The notes under the pieces were generated by a model. The model worked only from the letters and a program-made list of their open reading frames with translations, had not been told where the DNA came from and did no database searches. From positions 4,340,001 to 4,404,000 of the forward strand of contig NW_027192651.1 of the NCBI RefSeq assembly GCF_949987515.2: DNA of 64,000 nucleotides. Direction: 5' to 3'. Position numbers and translations under genes: made by a program. Positions within the stretch are counted from its first letter, which is position 1, and every line of letters starts with the position of its first letter. Of this stretch, positions 35,286-50,800 are shown piece by piece. Source of the stretch: Delphinus delphis. Its lineage: Eukaryota > Chordata > Mammalia > Artiodactyla > Delphinidae.

Positions 35286-38200
35286 CTTAAGGGGAAAGGT
35301 GAGTTGGGGTGCTGCATAAAACCAGAGATTGAAATGAGTACAGATAAAGTTCCTTAAGCCAAATATGGAGTAGACAAGAGCTACTCCTTGCTCAACGAAA
35401 TGGACTCAACACCGCATATTAAACGCCTAAGAATGTACCTGACTAGTAAGTATCTTAAAACCTATGGATTGCTATGTCTCCAAAAGAGAATCAAGCATGT
35501 GTACAGGGGCATAAATGCAGCAGTGATAGGACTGGAGAGGTTCGTGAGCAAATGAAGACCCTTTGAAGTCATATTGCATGGTACCCATTCCATGGGTTTC
35601 AACTACCCAGGTTTAAGGTATTCTTCCTTCAGCTAAAACATGCATGTGGAACCTAGAGTATGATCAACCATGTGATCGGGAGACGTGTTCAAATATGTCT
35701 CAGTTTTCGTACCCTGGTACTCGGGTGCAACATTCCAGACGCTTTACTAACACTCTCCCCACTTGGAGAGTCAGTCCCTTTAACCTCCTGTTTGGCCCAG
35801 TTTGCAATTTCTGCGGAAGATGAACAGGAATAGTGAGAATCAATGAGAGACTAGCTGGAGGTGTCTGGATGGGCAAATTTAACTCTCATTTCCCACCAGG
35901 AAGAGGAATTAACCAAAGGCTCAGAATGCCGTGCCAGAACCAGATTAGGGCCTGAAGACATCCTGCGGTGTTGCGGCCAGGTCACAAGAAAGTGAGTTGA
36001 AGAAAGGAGCTCAGGGGCACTGTAATTCACAAACCTGCAGAGTTATAAATGACAGCTATGGTCCAAAAATAGACTGAAGTAAGGCTGCCAAGAGGACTTG
36101 AAAGCGGGGCAGAATTGCAGGAAACCGATTTCAGGAGGTAGACTGGAATTGCATTGAAAGCATAGGAAAAGAGGCAGAACGTCCACAATGATGCACTTGG
36201 CCAAAAAGGGCGTATGCGTTTTTTCCTGAATATATTCAGGAAAAAACGCATACGCCCTTTTTGGCCAACCAAGCAAGCTTGCAAAGGAAATCTGCACTAC
36301 AATGAAGTCTCACTTCCCCCCGGTCAAAAGGGCCATCTGAAAAAAGTGTAAAATCCAGAAAGGCAGGACAGGCCATGGAGAACTGGGAGCCTTGTTATGC
36401 TGATGGGCGGGATGTAAATTGCCAACAACCACTCGGGAGAAGTGTATGGTGTTTCCTGAAACATCTAAAAAACAAAGCAACAGAGCCTAGGGCACTTCCA
36501 CTTATGGTCCTATAGCTTAGGGAAATTAAAATCAAAAACACAGCCACCCCAAAGTTTGGGACGCCTCCGTTTACAAGAACCTCGTTTACCGTACAAGTTC
36601 AATATCACAGAAAGTGAAAAATGGATAAAGAACTTGTGGTACTTACGTACAATGCACTATCACTCAGCAATGAAATCTATGTCATCAGGCCCGTAGCAGC
36701 ATAATGAGTGGATTCAGGTACGATGATTCTAACTGAAATAAGTCACACAGAAAAAGAAACATCATAAGATATCAGTAATACACGGAATGTAAACTTGGCT
36801 ACACAGGAACTGCATTCCAAAACAGAACAGGGTCTCAAATTTAGTACCAACTTATGCTTGCTTAAGGGGAAAGGTGAGTTGGGGTGCTGCATAAAACCAG
36901 AGATTGAAATGAGCACAGATAAAGTTCCTTAAGCCAAATATGGAATAGACAAGAGCTACTCCTTGCTCAACGAAATGGACTCAACACCGCATATTAAACG
37001 CCTAAGAATGTACCTGACTAGTAAGTATCTTAAAACCTATGGATTGCTATGTCTCCGAAAGAGAATCAAGCATGTGTACAGGGGCATAAACGCAGCAGTG
37101 ATAGGATTGGAGAGGTTCGGTGAGCAAATGAAGACCCTTTGAAGTCATATTGCATGGTACCCATTCCACGGGTTTCAACTACCCAGGTTTAAGGTATTCT
37201 TCCTTCAGCTAAAACATGCATGTGGAACCCAGAGTATGATCAACCATGTGATCGGGAGACGTGTTGAAATATGTCTCAGTTTTTGTACCCTGGTACTCGG
37301 GTGCAATATTCCAGACGCTTTACTAACACTCTCCCGACTTGGAGAGTCAGTCCCTTTAACCTCCTGTTTGGCCCAGTTTGCAATTTCTGCGGAAGATGAA
37401 CAGGAATAGCGAGAACCAATGAGAGACTAGCTGGAGGTGTCTGGACAGGCAAATTTAACTCTCATTTCCCACCAGGAAGAGGAATTAACCAAAGGCTCAG
37501 CGTGCCGTACCAGAACCAGATTAGGGCCTGAAGCCATCCTGCGGTGTTGCGGCCAGGTCACAAGAAAGCGAGTTGAAGAAAGGAGCTCAGGGGCACTGTA
37601 ATTCACAAACCTGCAGAGTTATAAATGACAGCTATCGTCCAAAAATAGACTGAAGTAAGGCTGCCAAGAGGACTTGAAAGCGGGGCAGAATTGCAGGAAA
37701 CCGATTTCAGGAGGTAGACTGGAATTGCATTGAAAGCATAGGAAAAGAGGCAGAACGTCCACAATGATGCACTTGGCCAAAAAGGGCGTATGCGTTTTTT
37801 CCTGAATATATTCAGGAAAAAACGCATACGCCCTTTTTGGCCAACCAAGCAAGCTTGCAAAGGAAATCTGCACTACAATGAAGTCTCACTTCCCCCCGGT
37901 CAAAAGGGCCATCTGAAAAAAGTGTAAAATCCAGAAAGGCAGGACAGGCCATGGAGAACTGGGAGCCTTGTTATGCTGATGGGCGGGATGTAAATTGCCA
38001 ACAACCACTCCGGAGAAGTGTATGGTGTTTCCTGAAACATCTAAAAAACAAAGCAACAGAGCCTAGGGCACTTCGACTTATGGTCCTATAGCTTAGGGAA
38101 TTTAAAATCAAAAAGACACAGCCACCCCACAGTTTGGAACGGCTCTTTTTACAAGAACCTCGTTTACAGTACAAGTTCAACATCGCAGAAAGTGAAAAAT

Positions 38201-38530
38201 GGATAAAGAATTTGTGGTATTCACTTACAAAGCAATATCACTCAGCAATGAAATCTGTGTCATCAGGCCCGTAGCAGCACAATGAGTGGATTCAGGTATG
38301 ATGATTCTAACTGAAATAAGTCACACAGAAAAAGAAACATCATAAGATATCAGTAATACATGGAATGGAAACTTGGCTACACAGGAACTGAATTACAGAA
38401 CAGAACAGGGTCTCAAATTTAGAAAACCAACTTATGCTTGCTTAAGGGTAAAGGTGAGTTGGGGTGCTGCATAAAACCAGAGATTGAAATCAGCACAGAT
38501 AAAGTTCCTTAAGCCAAATATGGAATAGAC

Positions 38531-41500
38531 AAGAGCTACTCCTTGCTCAACGAAATGGACTCAACACCGCATATTAAACGCCTAAGAATGTACCTGACTA
38601 GTAAGTATCTTAAAACCTATGGATTGCTATGTCTCCGAAAGAGAATCAAGCATGTGTACAGGGGCATAAACGCAGCAGTGATAGGTTTGGAGAGGTTCGG
38701 TGAGCAAATGAAGACCCTTTGAAGTCATATTGCATGGTACCCATTCCACGGGTTTCAACTACCCAGGTTTTAGGTATTCTTCCTTCAGCTAAAACATGCA
38801 TGTGGAACCCAGAGTATGATCAACCATGTGATCGGGAGACGTGTTCAAATATGTCTCAGTTTTCGTACCCTGGTACTCGGGTGCAACATTCCAGACGCTT
38901 TACTAACACTCTCCCGACTTGGAGAGTCAGTCCCTTTAACCTCCTGTTTGGCCCAGTTTGCAATTTCTGCGGAAGATGAACAGGAATAGCGAGAACCAAT
39001 GAGAGACTAGCTGGAGGTGTCTGGACGGGCAAATTTAACTCTCATTTCCCACCAGGAAGAGGAATTAACCAAAGGCTCAGCGTGCCGTGCCAGAACCAGA
39101 TTAGGGCCTGAAGCCATCCTGCGGTGTTGCGGCCAGCTCAAAAGAAAGCGAGTTGAAGAAAGGAGCTCAGGGGCACTGTAATTCACAAACCTGCAGAGTT
39201 ATAAATGACAGCTATCGTCCAAAAATAGACTGAAGTAAGGCTGCCAAGAGGACTTGAAAGCGGGGCAGAATTGCAGGAAACCGATTTCAGGAGGTAGACT
39301 GGAATTGCATTGAAAGCATAGGAAAAGAGGCAGAACGTCCACAATGATGCACTTGGCCAAAAAGGGCGTATGCGTTTTTTCCTGAATATATTCAGGAAAA
39401 AACGCATACGCCCTTTTTGGTCAACCAAGCAAGCTTGCAAAGGAAATCTGCACTAGAATGAAGTCTCACTTCCCCCCGGTCAAAAGGGCCATCTGAAAAA
39501 AGTGTAAAATCCAGAAAGGGAGGACAGGCCATGGAGAACTGGGAGCCTTCTTATGCTGATGGGCGGGATGTAAATTGCCAACAACCACTCGGGAGAAGTG
39601 TATGGTGTTTCCTGAAACATCTAAAAAACAAAGCAACAGAGCCTAGGGCACTTCCACTTATGGTCCTATAGCTTAGGGAAATTAAAATCAAAAAGACACA
39701 GCCACCCCAAAGTTTGGGACGCCTCTGTTTACAAGAACCTCGTTTACAGTACAAGTTCAACATCGCAGAAAGTGAAAAATGGATAAAGAAGTTGTGGTAT
39801 TCACTTACAAAGCAATATCACTCAGCAATGAAATCTATGTCATCAGGCCCTTAGCAGCACAATGAGTGGATTCAGGTATGATGATTCTAACTGAAATAAG
39901 TCACACAGAAAAAGAAACATCATAAGATATCAGTAATACACGGAATGTAAACTTGGCTACACAGGAACTGAATTACAGAACAGAACAGGGTCTCAAATTT
40001 AGAAAACCAACTTATGCTTGCTTAAGGGGAAAGGTGAGTTGGGGTGCTGCGTAAAACCAGAGATTGAAATGAGCACAGATAAAGTTCCTTAAGCCAAATA
40101 TGGAATAGACAAGAGCTACTCCTTGCTCAACGAAATGGACTCAACACCGCATATTAAACGCCTAAGAATGTACCTGACTAGTAAGTATCTTAAAACCTAT
40201 GGATTGCTATGTCTCCGAAAGAGAATCAAGCATGTGTACAGGGGCATAAACGCAGCAGTGATAGGATTGGAGAGGTTCGGTGAGCAAATGAAGACCCTTT
40301 GAAGTCATATTGCATGGTACCCATTCCACGGGTTTCAACTACCCAGGTTTTAGGTATTCTTCCTTCAGCTAAAACATGCATGTGGAACCCAGAGTATGAT
40401 CAACCATGTGATCGGGAGACGTGTTCAAATATGTCTCAGTTTTCGTACCCTGGTACTCGGGTGCAACATTCCAGACGCTTTACTAACAGTCTCCCGACTT
40501 GGAGAGTCAGTCCCTTTAACCTCCTGTTTGGCCCAGTTTGCAATTTCTGCGGAAGATGAACAGGAATAGCGAGAACCAATGAGAGACTAGCTGGAGGTGT
40601 CTGGACGGGCAAATTTAACTCTCATTTCCCACCAGGAAGAGGAATTAACCAAAGGCTCAGCGTGCCGTGCCAGAACCAGATTAGGGCCTGAAGCCATCCT
40701 GCGGTGTTGCGGCCAGCTCACAAGAAAGCGAGTTGAAGAAAGGAGCTCAGGGGCACTGTAATTCACAAACCTGCAGAGTTATAAATGACAGCTATCGTCC
40801 AAAAATAGACTGAAGTAAGGCTGCCAAGAGGACTTGAAAGCGGGGCAGAATTGCAGGAAACCGATTTCAGGAGGTAGACTGGAATTGCATTGAAAGCATA
40901 GGAAAAGAGGCAGAACGTCCACAATGATGCACTTGGACAAAAAGGGCGTATGCGTTTTTTCCTGAATATATTCAGGAAAAAACGCATACGCCCTTTTTGG
41001 CCAACCAAGCAAACTTGCAAAGGAAATCTGCTTTACAATGAAGTCTCACTTCTCCCCGGTCAAAACGGCCATCTGAAAAAAGTGTAAAATCCAGAAAGAC
41101 AGGACAGGCCATGGAGAACTGGGAGCCTTGTTATGCTGATGGGCGGGATGTAAATTGCCAACAGACACTCAGGAGAAGTGTATGGTGTTTCCTGAAACAT
41201 CTAAAAAACAAAGCAACAGAGCCTAGGGCACTTCCACTTATGGTCCTATACCTTAGGGAAATTAAAATCAAAAAGACACAGCCACCCCAAAGTTTGGGAC
41301 GCCTCCGTTTACAAGAACTTCGTTTACCGTACAAGTTCTATATCACAGAAAGTGAAAAATGGATAAAGAACTTGTGGTACTTACGTACAATGCAGTATCA
41401 CTCAGCAATGAAATCTATGTCATCAGGCCCGTAGCAGCATAATGAGTGGATTCAGGTACGATGATTCTAACTGAAATAAGTCACACAGAAAAAGAAACAT

Positions 41501-44500
41501 CATAAGATATCACTAATACACGGAATGTAAACTTGGCTACACAGGAACTGCATTCCAAAACAGAACAGGGTCTCAAATTTAGAAAACCAACTTATGCTTG
41601 CTTAAGGGGAAAGGTGAGTTGGGGTGCTGCATAAAACCAGAGATTGAAATGAGCACAGATAAAGTACCTTAAGCCAAATATGGAATAGACAAGAGCTACT
41701 CCTTTCTCAACGAAATGGACTAAACACCCCATATTAAACGCCTAAGAATGTACCTGACTAGTAAGTATCTTAAAACCTATGGATTGCTATGTCTCTGAAA
41801 GAGAATCAAGCATGTGTACAGGGGCATAAACGCAGCAGTGATAGGATTGGAGAGGTTCGGTGAGCAAATGAAGACCCTTTGAAGTCATATTGCATGGTAC
41901 CCATTACACGGGTCTCAACTACCCAGGTTTTAGGTATTCTTCCTTCAGCTAAAACATGCATGTGGAACCTAGAGTATGATCAACCATGTGATCGGGAGAC
42001 GTGTTCAAATATGTCTCAGTTTTCGTACCCTGGTACTCGGGTGCAACATTCCAGACGCTTTACTAACACTCTCCCAACTTGGAGAGTCAGTCCCTTTAAC
42101 CTCCTGTTTGGCCCAGTTTGCAATTTCTGCGGAAGATGAACAGGAATAGCGAGAACCAATGAGAGGCTAGCTGGAGGTGTCTGGACGGGCAAATTTAACT
42201 CTCATTTCCCACCAGGAAGAGGAATTAACCAAAGGCTCAGCGTGCCGTGCCGGAACAAGATTAGGGCCTGAAGCCATCCTGCGGTGTTGCGGCCAGCTCA
42301 AAAGAAAGCGAGTTGAAGAAAGGAGCTCAGGGGCACTGTAATTCACAAACCTGCAGAGTTATAAATGACAGCTATCGTCCAAAAATAGACTGAAGTAAGG
42401 CTGCCAAGAGGACTTGAAAGCGGGGCAGAATTGCAGGAAACCGATTTCAGGAGGTAGACTGGAATTGCATTGAAAGCATAGGAAAAGAGGCAGAACGTCC
42501 ACAATGATGCACTTGGCCAAAAAGGGCGTATGCGTTTTATCCTGAATATATTCAGGAAAAAACGCATACTCACTTTTTGGCCAACCCAGCAAGCTTGCAA
42601 TGGAAATCTGCACTACAATGAAGTCTCACTTCCCCCCGGTCAAAAGGGCCATCTGAAAAAAGTGTAAAATCCAGAAAGACAGGACAGGCCATGGAGAACT
42701 GGGAGCCTTGTTATGCTGATGGGCGGGATGTAAATTGCCAACAGACACTCAGGAGAAGTGTATGGTGTTTCCTGAAACATCTAAAAAACAAAGCAACAGA
42801 GCCTAGGGCACTTCCACTTATGGTCCTATAGTTTAGGGAAACTAAAATCAAAAAGACACAGCCACCCCAAAGTTTGGGACCCCTCTGTTTACAAGAACCT
42901 CGTTTACAGTACAAGTTCAACATCGCAGAAAGTGAAAAATGGATAAAGAAGTTGTGGTATTTACTTACAAAGCAATATCACTCAGCAATGAAATCTGTGT
43001 CATCAGGCCCTTAGCAGCACAATGAGTGGATTCAGGTATGATGATTCTAACTGAAATAAGTCACACAGAAAAAGAAACATCATAAGATATCAGTAATACA
43101 CGGAATGTAAACTTGGCTACACAGGAACTGAATTACAGAACAGAACAGGGTCTCAAATTTAGAAAACCAACTTATGCTTGCTTAAGGGTAAAGGTGAGTT
43201 GGGGTGCTGCATAAAACCAGAGATTGAAATGAGCACAGATAAAGTTCCTTAAGCCAAATATGGAATAGACAAGAGCTACTCCTTGCTCAATGAAATGGAC
43301 TCAACACCCCATATTAAATGCCTAAGAATGTACCTGACTAGTAAGTATCTTAAAACCTATGGATTGCTATGTCTCCAAAAGAGAATCAAGCATGTGTACA
43401 GGGGCATAAACGCAGCAGTGATAGGATTGGAGAGGTTCGGTGAGCAAATGAAGACCCTTTGAAGTCATATTGCATGGTACCCATTCCACGGGTTTCAACT
43501 ACCCAGGTTTAAGGTATTCTTCCTTCAGCTAAAACATGCATGTGGAACCTAGAGTATGATCAACCATGTGATCGGGAGACGTGTTCAAATATGTCTCAGT
43601 TTTCCTCCCCTGGTACTCGGGTGCAACATTCCAGATGCTTTACTTACACTCTCAACACTTGGAGAGTCAGTCCCTTTAACCTCCTGTTTGGCCCAGTTTG
43701 CAATTTCTGCGGAAGATGAACAGGAATAGCGAGAACCAATGAGAGGCTAGCTGGAGGTGTCTGGACGGGCAAATTTAACTCTCATTTCCCACCAGGAAGA
43801 GGAATTAACCAAAGGCTCAGCATGCCGGGCCGGAACCAGATTAGGGCCTGAAGCCATCCTGCGGTGTTGCGGCCAGGTCACAAGAAAGCGAGTTGAAGAA
43901 AGGAGCTCAGGGGCACTGTAATTCACAAACCTGCAGAGTTATAAATGACAGCTATCGTCCAAAAATAGACTGAAGTAAGGCTGCCAAGAGGACTTGAAAG
44001 CGGGGCAGAATTGCAGGAAACAGATTTCAGGAGGTAGACTGGAATTGCATTGAAAGCATAGGAAAAGAGGCAGAACGTCCACAATGATGCACTTGGCCAA
44101 AAAGGGCGTATGCGTTTTTTCCTGAATATATTCAGGAAAAAACGCATACACCATTTTTGGCCAACCAAGCAAGCTTGCAAAGGAAATCTGCACTACAATG
44201 AAGTCTCACTTCCCCCCGGTCAAAAGGGCCATCTGAAAAAAGTGTAAAATCCAGAAAGGCAGGACAGGCCATGGAGAACTGGGAGCCTTGTTATGCTGAT
44301 GGGCGGGATGTAAATTGCCAACAGACACTCGGGAGAAGTGTATGGTGTTTCCTGAAACATCTAAAAAACAAAGCAACAGAACCTAGGGCACTTCCAGTTA
44401 TGGTCCTATAGCTTAGGGAAATTAAAATCAAAAAAACACAGCCACCCCAAAGTTTGGAACGGCTCGGTTTACAAGAACCTCGTTTACAGTACAAGTTCAA

Positions 44501-44850
44501 CATCGCAGAAAGTGAAAAATGGATAAAGAAGTTGTGGTATTTACTTACAAAGCAATATCACTCAGCAATGAAATCTGTGTCATCAGGCCCTTAGCAGCAC
44601 AATGAGTGGATTCAGGTATGATGATTCTAACTGAAGTAAGTCACACAGAAAAAGAAACATCATAAGATATCAGTAATACACGGAATGTAAACTTGGCTAC
44701 ACAGGAACTGAATTACAGAACAGAACAGGGTCTCAAATTTAGAAAACCAACTTATGCTTGCTTAAGGGTAAAGGTGAGTTGGGGTGCTGCATAAAACCAG
44801 AGATTGAAATGAGCACAGATAAAGTTCCTTAAGTCAAATATGGAATAGAA
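38531..44850 (+). repeat. Four-monomer higher-order repeat, copy 1 (6,320 bp)
   Basis: The block spans four consecutive monomers. Each distinctive variant recurs exactly 6,320 bp downstream: GTAAAACCAG at 40,050, the GGTCAA palindrome end at 39,419, GTTCTATATCAC near 41,335, CATACTCACTTTTTGG near 42,566, and TACACCATTTTTGG near 44,147. By eye, identity to the next block starts just after a mismatch at 38,530 and continues to about 44,956. Confidence 0.9.
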
Positions 44851-47800
44851 AAGAGCTACTCCTTGCTCAACGAAATGGACTCAACACCGCATATTAAACG
44901 CCTAAGAATGTACCTGACTAGTAAGTATCTTAAAACCTATGGATTGCTATGTCTCCGAAAGAGAATCAAGCATGTGTACAGGGGCATAAACGCAGCAGTG
45001 ATAGGTTTGGAGAGGTTCGGTGAGCAAATGAAGACCCTTTGAAGTCATATTGCATGGTACCCATTCCACGGGTTTCAACTACCCAGGTTTTAGGTATTCT
45101 TCCTTCAGCTAAAACATGCATGTGGAACCCAGAGTATGATCAACCATGTGATCGGGAGACGTGTTCAAATATGTCTCAGTTTTCGTACCCTGGTACTCGG
45201 GTGCAACATTCCAGACGCTTTACTAACACTCTCCCGACTTGGAGAGTCAGTCCCTTTAACCTCCTGTTTGGCCCAGTTTGCAATTTCTGCGGAAGATGAA
45301 CAGGAATAGCGAGAACCAATGAGAGACTAGCTGGAGGTGTCTGGACGGGCAAATTTAACTCTCATTTCCCACCAGGAAGAGGAATTAACCAAAGGCTCAG
45401 CGTGCCGTGCCAGAACCAGATTAGGGCCTGAAGCCATCCTGCGGTGTTGCGGCCAGCTCAAAAGAAAGCGAGTTGAAGAAAGGAGCTCAGGGGCACTGTA
45501 ATTCACAAACCTGCAGAGTTATAAATGACAGCTATCGTCCAAAAATAGACTGAAGTAAGGCTGCCAAGAGGACTTGAAAGCGGGGCAGAATTGCAGGAAA
45601 CCGATTTCAGGAGGTAGACTGGAATTGCATTGAAAGCATAGGAAAAGAGGCAGAACGTCCACAATGATGCACTTGGCCAAAAAGGGCGTATGCGTTTTTT
45701 CCTGAATATATTCAGGAAAAAACGCATACGCCCTTTTTGGTCAACCAAGCAAGCTTGCAAAGGAAATCTGCACTAGAATGAAGTCTCACTTCCCCCCGGT
45801 CAAAAGGGCCATCTGAAAAAAGTGTAAAATCCAGAAAGGGAGGACAGGCCATGGAGAACTGGGAGCCTTCTTATGCTGATGGGCGGGATGTAAATTGCCA
45901 ACAACCACTCGGGAGAAGTGTATGGTGTTTCCTGAAACATCTAAAAAACAAAGCAACAGAGCCTAGGGCACTTCCACTTATGGTCCTATAGCTTAGGGAA
46001 ATTAAAATCAAAAAGACACAGCCACCCCAAAGTTTGGGACGCCTCTGTTTACAAGAACCTCGTTTACAGTACAAGTTCAACATCGCAGAAAGTGAAAAAT
46101 GGATAAAGAAGTTGTGGTATTCACTTACAAAGCAATATCACTCAGCAATGAAATCTATGTCATCAGGCCCTTAGCAGCACAATGAGTGGATTCAGGTATG
46201 ATGATTCTAACTGAAATAAGTCACACAGAAAAAGAAACATCATAAGATATCAGTAATACACGGAATGTAAACTTGGCTACACAGGAACTGAATTACAGAA
46301 CAGAACAGGGTCTCAAATTTAGAAAACCAACTTATGCTTGCTTAAGGGGAAAGGTGAGTTGGGGTGCTGCGTAAAACCAGAGATTGAAATGAGCACAGAT
46401 AAAGTTCCTTAAGCCAAATATGGAATAGACAAGAGCTACTCCTTGCTCAACGAAATGGACTCAACACCGCATATTAAACGCCTAAGAATGTACCTGACTA
46501 GTAAGTATCTTAAAACCTATGGATTGCTATGTCTCCGAAAGAGAATCAAGCATGTGTACAGGGGCATAAACGCAGCAGTGATAGGATTGGAGAGGTTCGG
46601 TGAGCAAATGAAGACCCTTTGAAGTCATATTGCATGGTACCCATTCCACGGGTTTCAACTACCCAGGTTTTAGGTATTCTTCCTTCAGCTAAAACATGCA
46701 TGTGGAACCCAGAGTATGATCAACCATGTGATCGGGAGACGTGTTCAAATATGTCTCAGTTTTCGTACCCTGGTACTCGGGTGCAACATTCCAGACGCTT
46801 TACTAACAGTCTCCCGACTTGGAGAGTCAGTCCCTTTAACCTCCTGTTTGGCCCAGTTTGCAATTTCTGCGGAAGATGAACAGGAATAGCGAGAACCAAT
46901 GAGAGACTAGCTGGAGGTGTCTGGACGGGCAAATTTAACTCTCATTTCCCACCAGGAAGAGGAATTAACCAAAGGCTCAGCGTGCCGTGCCAGAACCAGA
47001 TTAGGGCCTGAAGCCATCCTGCGGTGTTGCGGCCAGCTCACAAGAAAGCGAGTTGAAGAAAGGAGCTCAGGGGCACTGTAATTCACAAACCTGCAGAGTT
47101 ATAAATGACAGCTATCGTCCAAAAATAGACTGAAGTAAGGCTGCCAAGAGGACTTGAAAGCGGGGCAGAATTGCAGGAAACCGATTTCAGGAGGTAGACT
47201 GGAATTGCATTGAAAGCATAGGAAAAGAGGCAGAACGTCCACAATGATGCACTTGGACAAAAAGGGCGTATGCGTTTTTTCCTGAATATATTCAGGAAAA
47301 AACGCATACGCCCTTTTTGGCCAACCAAGCAAACTTGCAAAGGAAATCTGCTTTACAATGAAGTCTCACTTCTCCCCGGTCAAAACGGCCATCTGAAAAA
47401 AGTGTAAAATCCAGAAAGACAGGACAGGCCATGGAGAACTGGGAGCCTTGTTATGCTGATGGGCGGGATGTAAATTGCCAACAGACACTCAGGAGAAGTG
47501 TATGGTGTTTCCTGAAACATCTAAAAAACAAAGCAACAGAGCCTAGGGCACTTCCACTTATGGTCCTATACCTTAGGGAAATTAAAATCAAAAAGACACA
47601 GCCACCCCAAAGTTTGGGACGCCTCCGTTTACAAGAACTTCGTTTACCGTACAAGTTCTATATCACAGAAAGTGAAAAATGGATAAAGAACTTGTGGTAC
47701 TTACGTACAATGCAGTATCACTCAGCAATGAAATCTATGTCATCAGGCCCGTAGCAGCATAATGAGTGGATTCAGGTACGATGATTCTAACTGAAATAAG

Positions 47801-50800
47801 TCACACAGAAAAAGAAACATCATAAGATATCACTAATACACGGAATGTAAACTTGGCTACACAGGAACTGCATTCCAAAACAGAACAGGGTCTCAAATTT
47901 AGAAAACCAACTTATGCTTGCTTAAGGGGAAAGGTGAGTTGGGGTGCTGCATAAAACCAGAGATTGAAATGAGCACAGATAAAGTACCTTAAGCCAAATA
48001 TGGAATAGACAAGAGCTACTCCTTTCTCAACGAAATGGACTAAACACCCCATATTAAACGCCTAAGAATGTACCTGACTAGTAAGTATCTTAAAACCTAT
48101 GGATTGCTATGTCTCTGAAAGAGAATCAAGCATGTGTACAGGGGCATAAACGCAGCAGTGATAGGATTGGAGAGGTTCGGTGAGCAAATGAAGACCCTTT
48201 GAAGTCATATTGCATGGTACCCATTACACGGGTCTCAACTACCCAGGTTTTAGGTATTCTTCCTTCAGCTAAAACATGCATGTGGAACCTAGAGTATGAT
48301 CAACCATGTGATCGGGAGACGTGTTCAAATATGTCTCAGTTTTCGTACCCTGGTACTCGGGTGCAACATTCCAGACGCTTTACTAACACTCTCCCAACTT
48401 GGAGAGTCAGTCCCTTTAACCTCCTGTTTGGCCCAGTTTGCAATTTCTGCGGAAGATGAACAGGAATAGCGAGAACCAATGAGAGGCTAGCTGGAGGTGT
48501 CTGGACGGGCAAATTTAACTCTCATTTCCCACCAGGAAGAGGAATTAACCAAAGGCTCAGCGTGCCGTGCCGGAACAAGATTAGGGCCTGAAGCCATCCT
48601 GCGGTGTTGCGGCCAGCTCAAAAGAAAGCGAGTTGAAGAAAGGAGCTCAGGGGCACTGTAATTCACAAACCTGCAGAGTTATAAATGACAGCTATCGTCC
48701 AAAAATAGACTGAAGTAAGGCTGCCAAGAGGACTTGAAAGCGGGGCAGAATTGCAGGAAACCGATTTCAGGAGGTAGACTGGAATTGCATTGAAAGCATA
48801 GGAAAAGAGGCAGAACGTCCACAATGATGCACTTGGCCAAAAAGGGCGTATGCGTTTTATCCTGAATATATTCAGGAAAAAACGCATACTCACTTTTTGG
48901 CCAACCCAGCAAGCTTGCAATGGAAATCTGCACTACAATGAAGTCTCACTTCCCCCCGGTCAAAAGGGCCATCTGAAAAAAGTGTAAAATCCAGAAAGAC
49001 AGGACAGGCCATGGAGAACTGGGAGCCTTGTTATGCTGATGGGCGGGATGTAAATTGCCAACAGACACTCAGGAGAAGTGTATGGTGTTTCCTGAAACAT
49101 CTAAAAAACAAAGCAACAGAGCCTAGGGCACTTCCACTTATGGTCCTATAGTTTAGGGAAACTAAAATCAAAAAGACACAGCCACCCCAAAGTTTGGGAC
49201 CCCTCTGTTTACAAGAACCTCGTTTACAGTACAAGTTCAACATCGCAGAAAGTGAAAAATGGATAAAGAAGTTGTGGTATTTACTTACAAAGCAATATCA
49301 CTCAGCAATGAAATCTGTGTCATCAGGCCCTTAGCAGCACAATGAGTGGATTCAGGTATGATGATTCTAACTGAAATAAGTCACACAGAAAAAGAAACAT
49401 CATAAGATATCAGTAATACACGGAATGTAAACTTGGCTACACAGGAACTGAATTACAGAACAGAACAGGGTCTCAAATTTAGAAAACCAACTTATGCTTG
49501 CTTAAGGGTAAAGGTGAGTTGGGGTGCTGCATAAAACCAGAGATTGAAATGAGCACAGATAAAGTTCCTTAAGCCAAATATGGAATAGACAAGAGCTACT
49601 CCTTGCTCAATGAAATGGACTCAACACCCCATATTAAATGCCTAAGAATGTACCTGACTAGTAAGTATCTTAAAACCTATGGATTGCTATGTCTCCAAAA
49701 GAGAATCAAGCATGTGTACAGGGGCATAAACGCAGCAGTGATAGGATTGGAGAGGTTCGGTGAGCAAATGAAGACCCTTTGAAGTCATATTGCATGGTAC
49801 CCATTCCACGGGTTTCAACTACCCAGGTTTAAGGTATTCTTCCTTCAGCTAAAACATGCATGTGGAACCTAGAGTATGATCAACCATGTGATCGGGAGAC
49901 GTGTTCAAATATGTCTCAGTTTTCCTCCCCTGGTACTCGGGTGCAACATTCCAGATGCTTTACTTACACTCTCAACACTTGGAGAGTCAGTCCCTTTAAC
50001 CTCCTGTTTGGCCCAGTTTGCAATTTCTGCGGAAGATGAACAGGAATAGCGAGAACCAATGAGAGGCTAGCTGGAGGTGTCTGGACGGGCAAATTTAACT
50101 CTCATTTCCCACCAGGAAGAGGAATTAACCAAAGGCTCAGCATGCCGGGCCGGAACCAGATTAGGGCCTGAAGCCATCCTGCGGTGTTGCGGCCAGGTCA
50201 CAAGAAAGCGAGTTGAAGAAAGGAGCTCAGGGGCACTGTAATTCACAAACCTGCAGAGTTATAAATGACAGCTATCGTCCAAAAATAGACTGAAGTAAGG
50301 CTGCCAAGAGGACTTGAAAGCGGGGCAGAATTGCAGGAAACAGATTTCAGGAGGTAGACTGGAATTGCATTGAAAGCATAGGAAAAGAGGCAGAACGTCC
50401 ACAATGATGCACTTGGCCAAAAAGGGCGTATGCGTTTTTTCCTGAATATATTCAGGAAAAAACGCATACACCATTTTTGGCCAACCAAGCAAGCTTGCAA
50501 AGGAAATCTGCACTACAATGAAGTCTCACTTCCCCCCGGTCAAAAGGGCCATCTGAAAAAAGTGTAAAATCCAGAAAGGCAGGACAGGCCATGGAGAACT
50601 GGGAGCCTTGTTATGCTGATGGGCGGGATGTAAATTGCCAACAGACACTCGGGAGAAGTGTATGGTGTTTCCTGAAACATCTAAAAAACAAAGCAACAGA
50701 ACCTAGGGCACTTCCAGTTATGGTCCTATAGCTTAGGGAAATTAAAATCAAAAAAACACAGCCACCCCAAAGTTTGGAACGGCTCGGTTTACAAGAACCT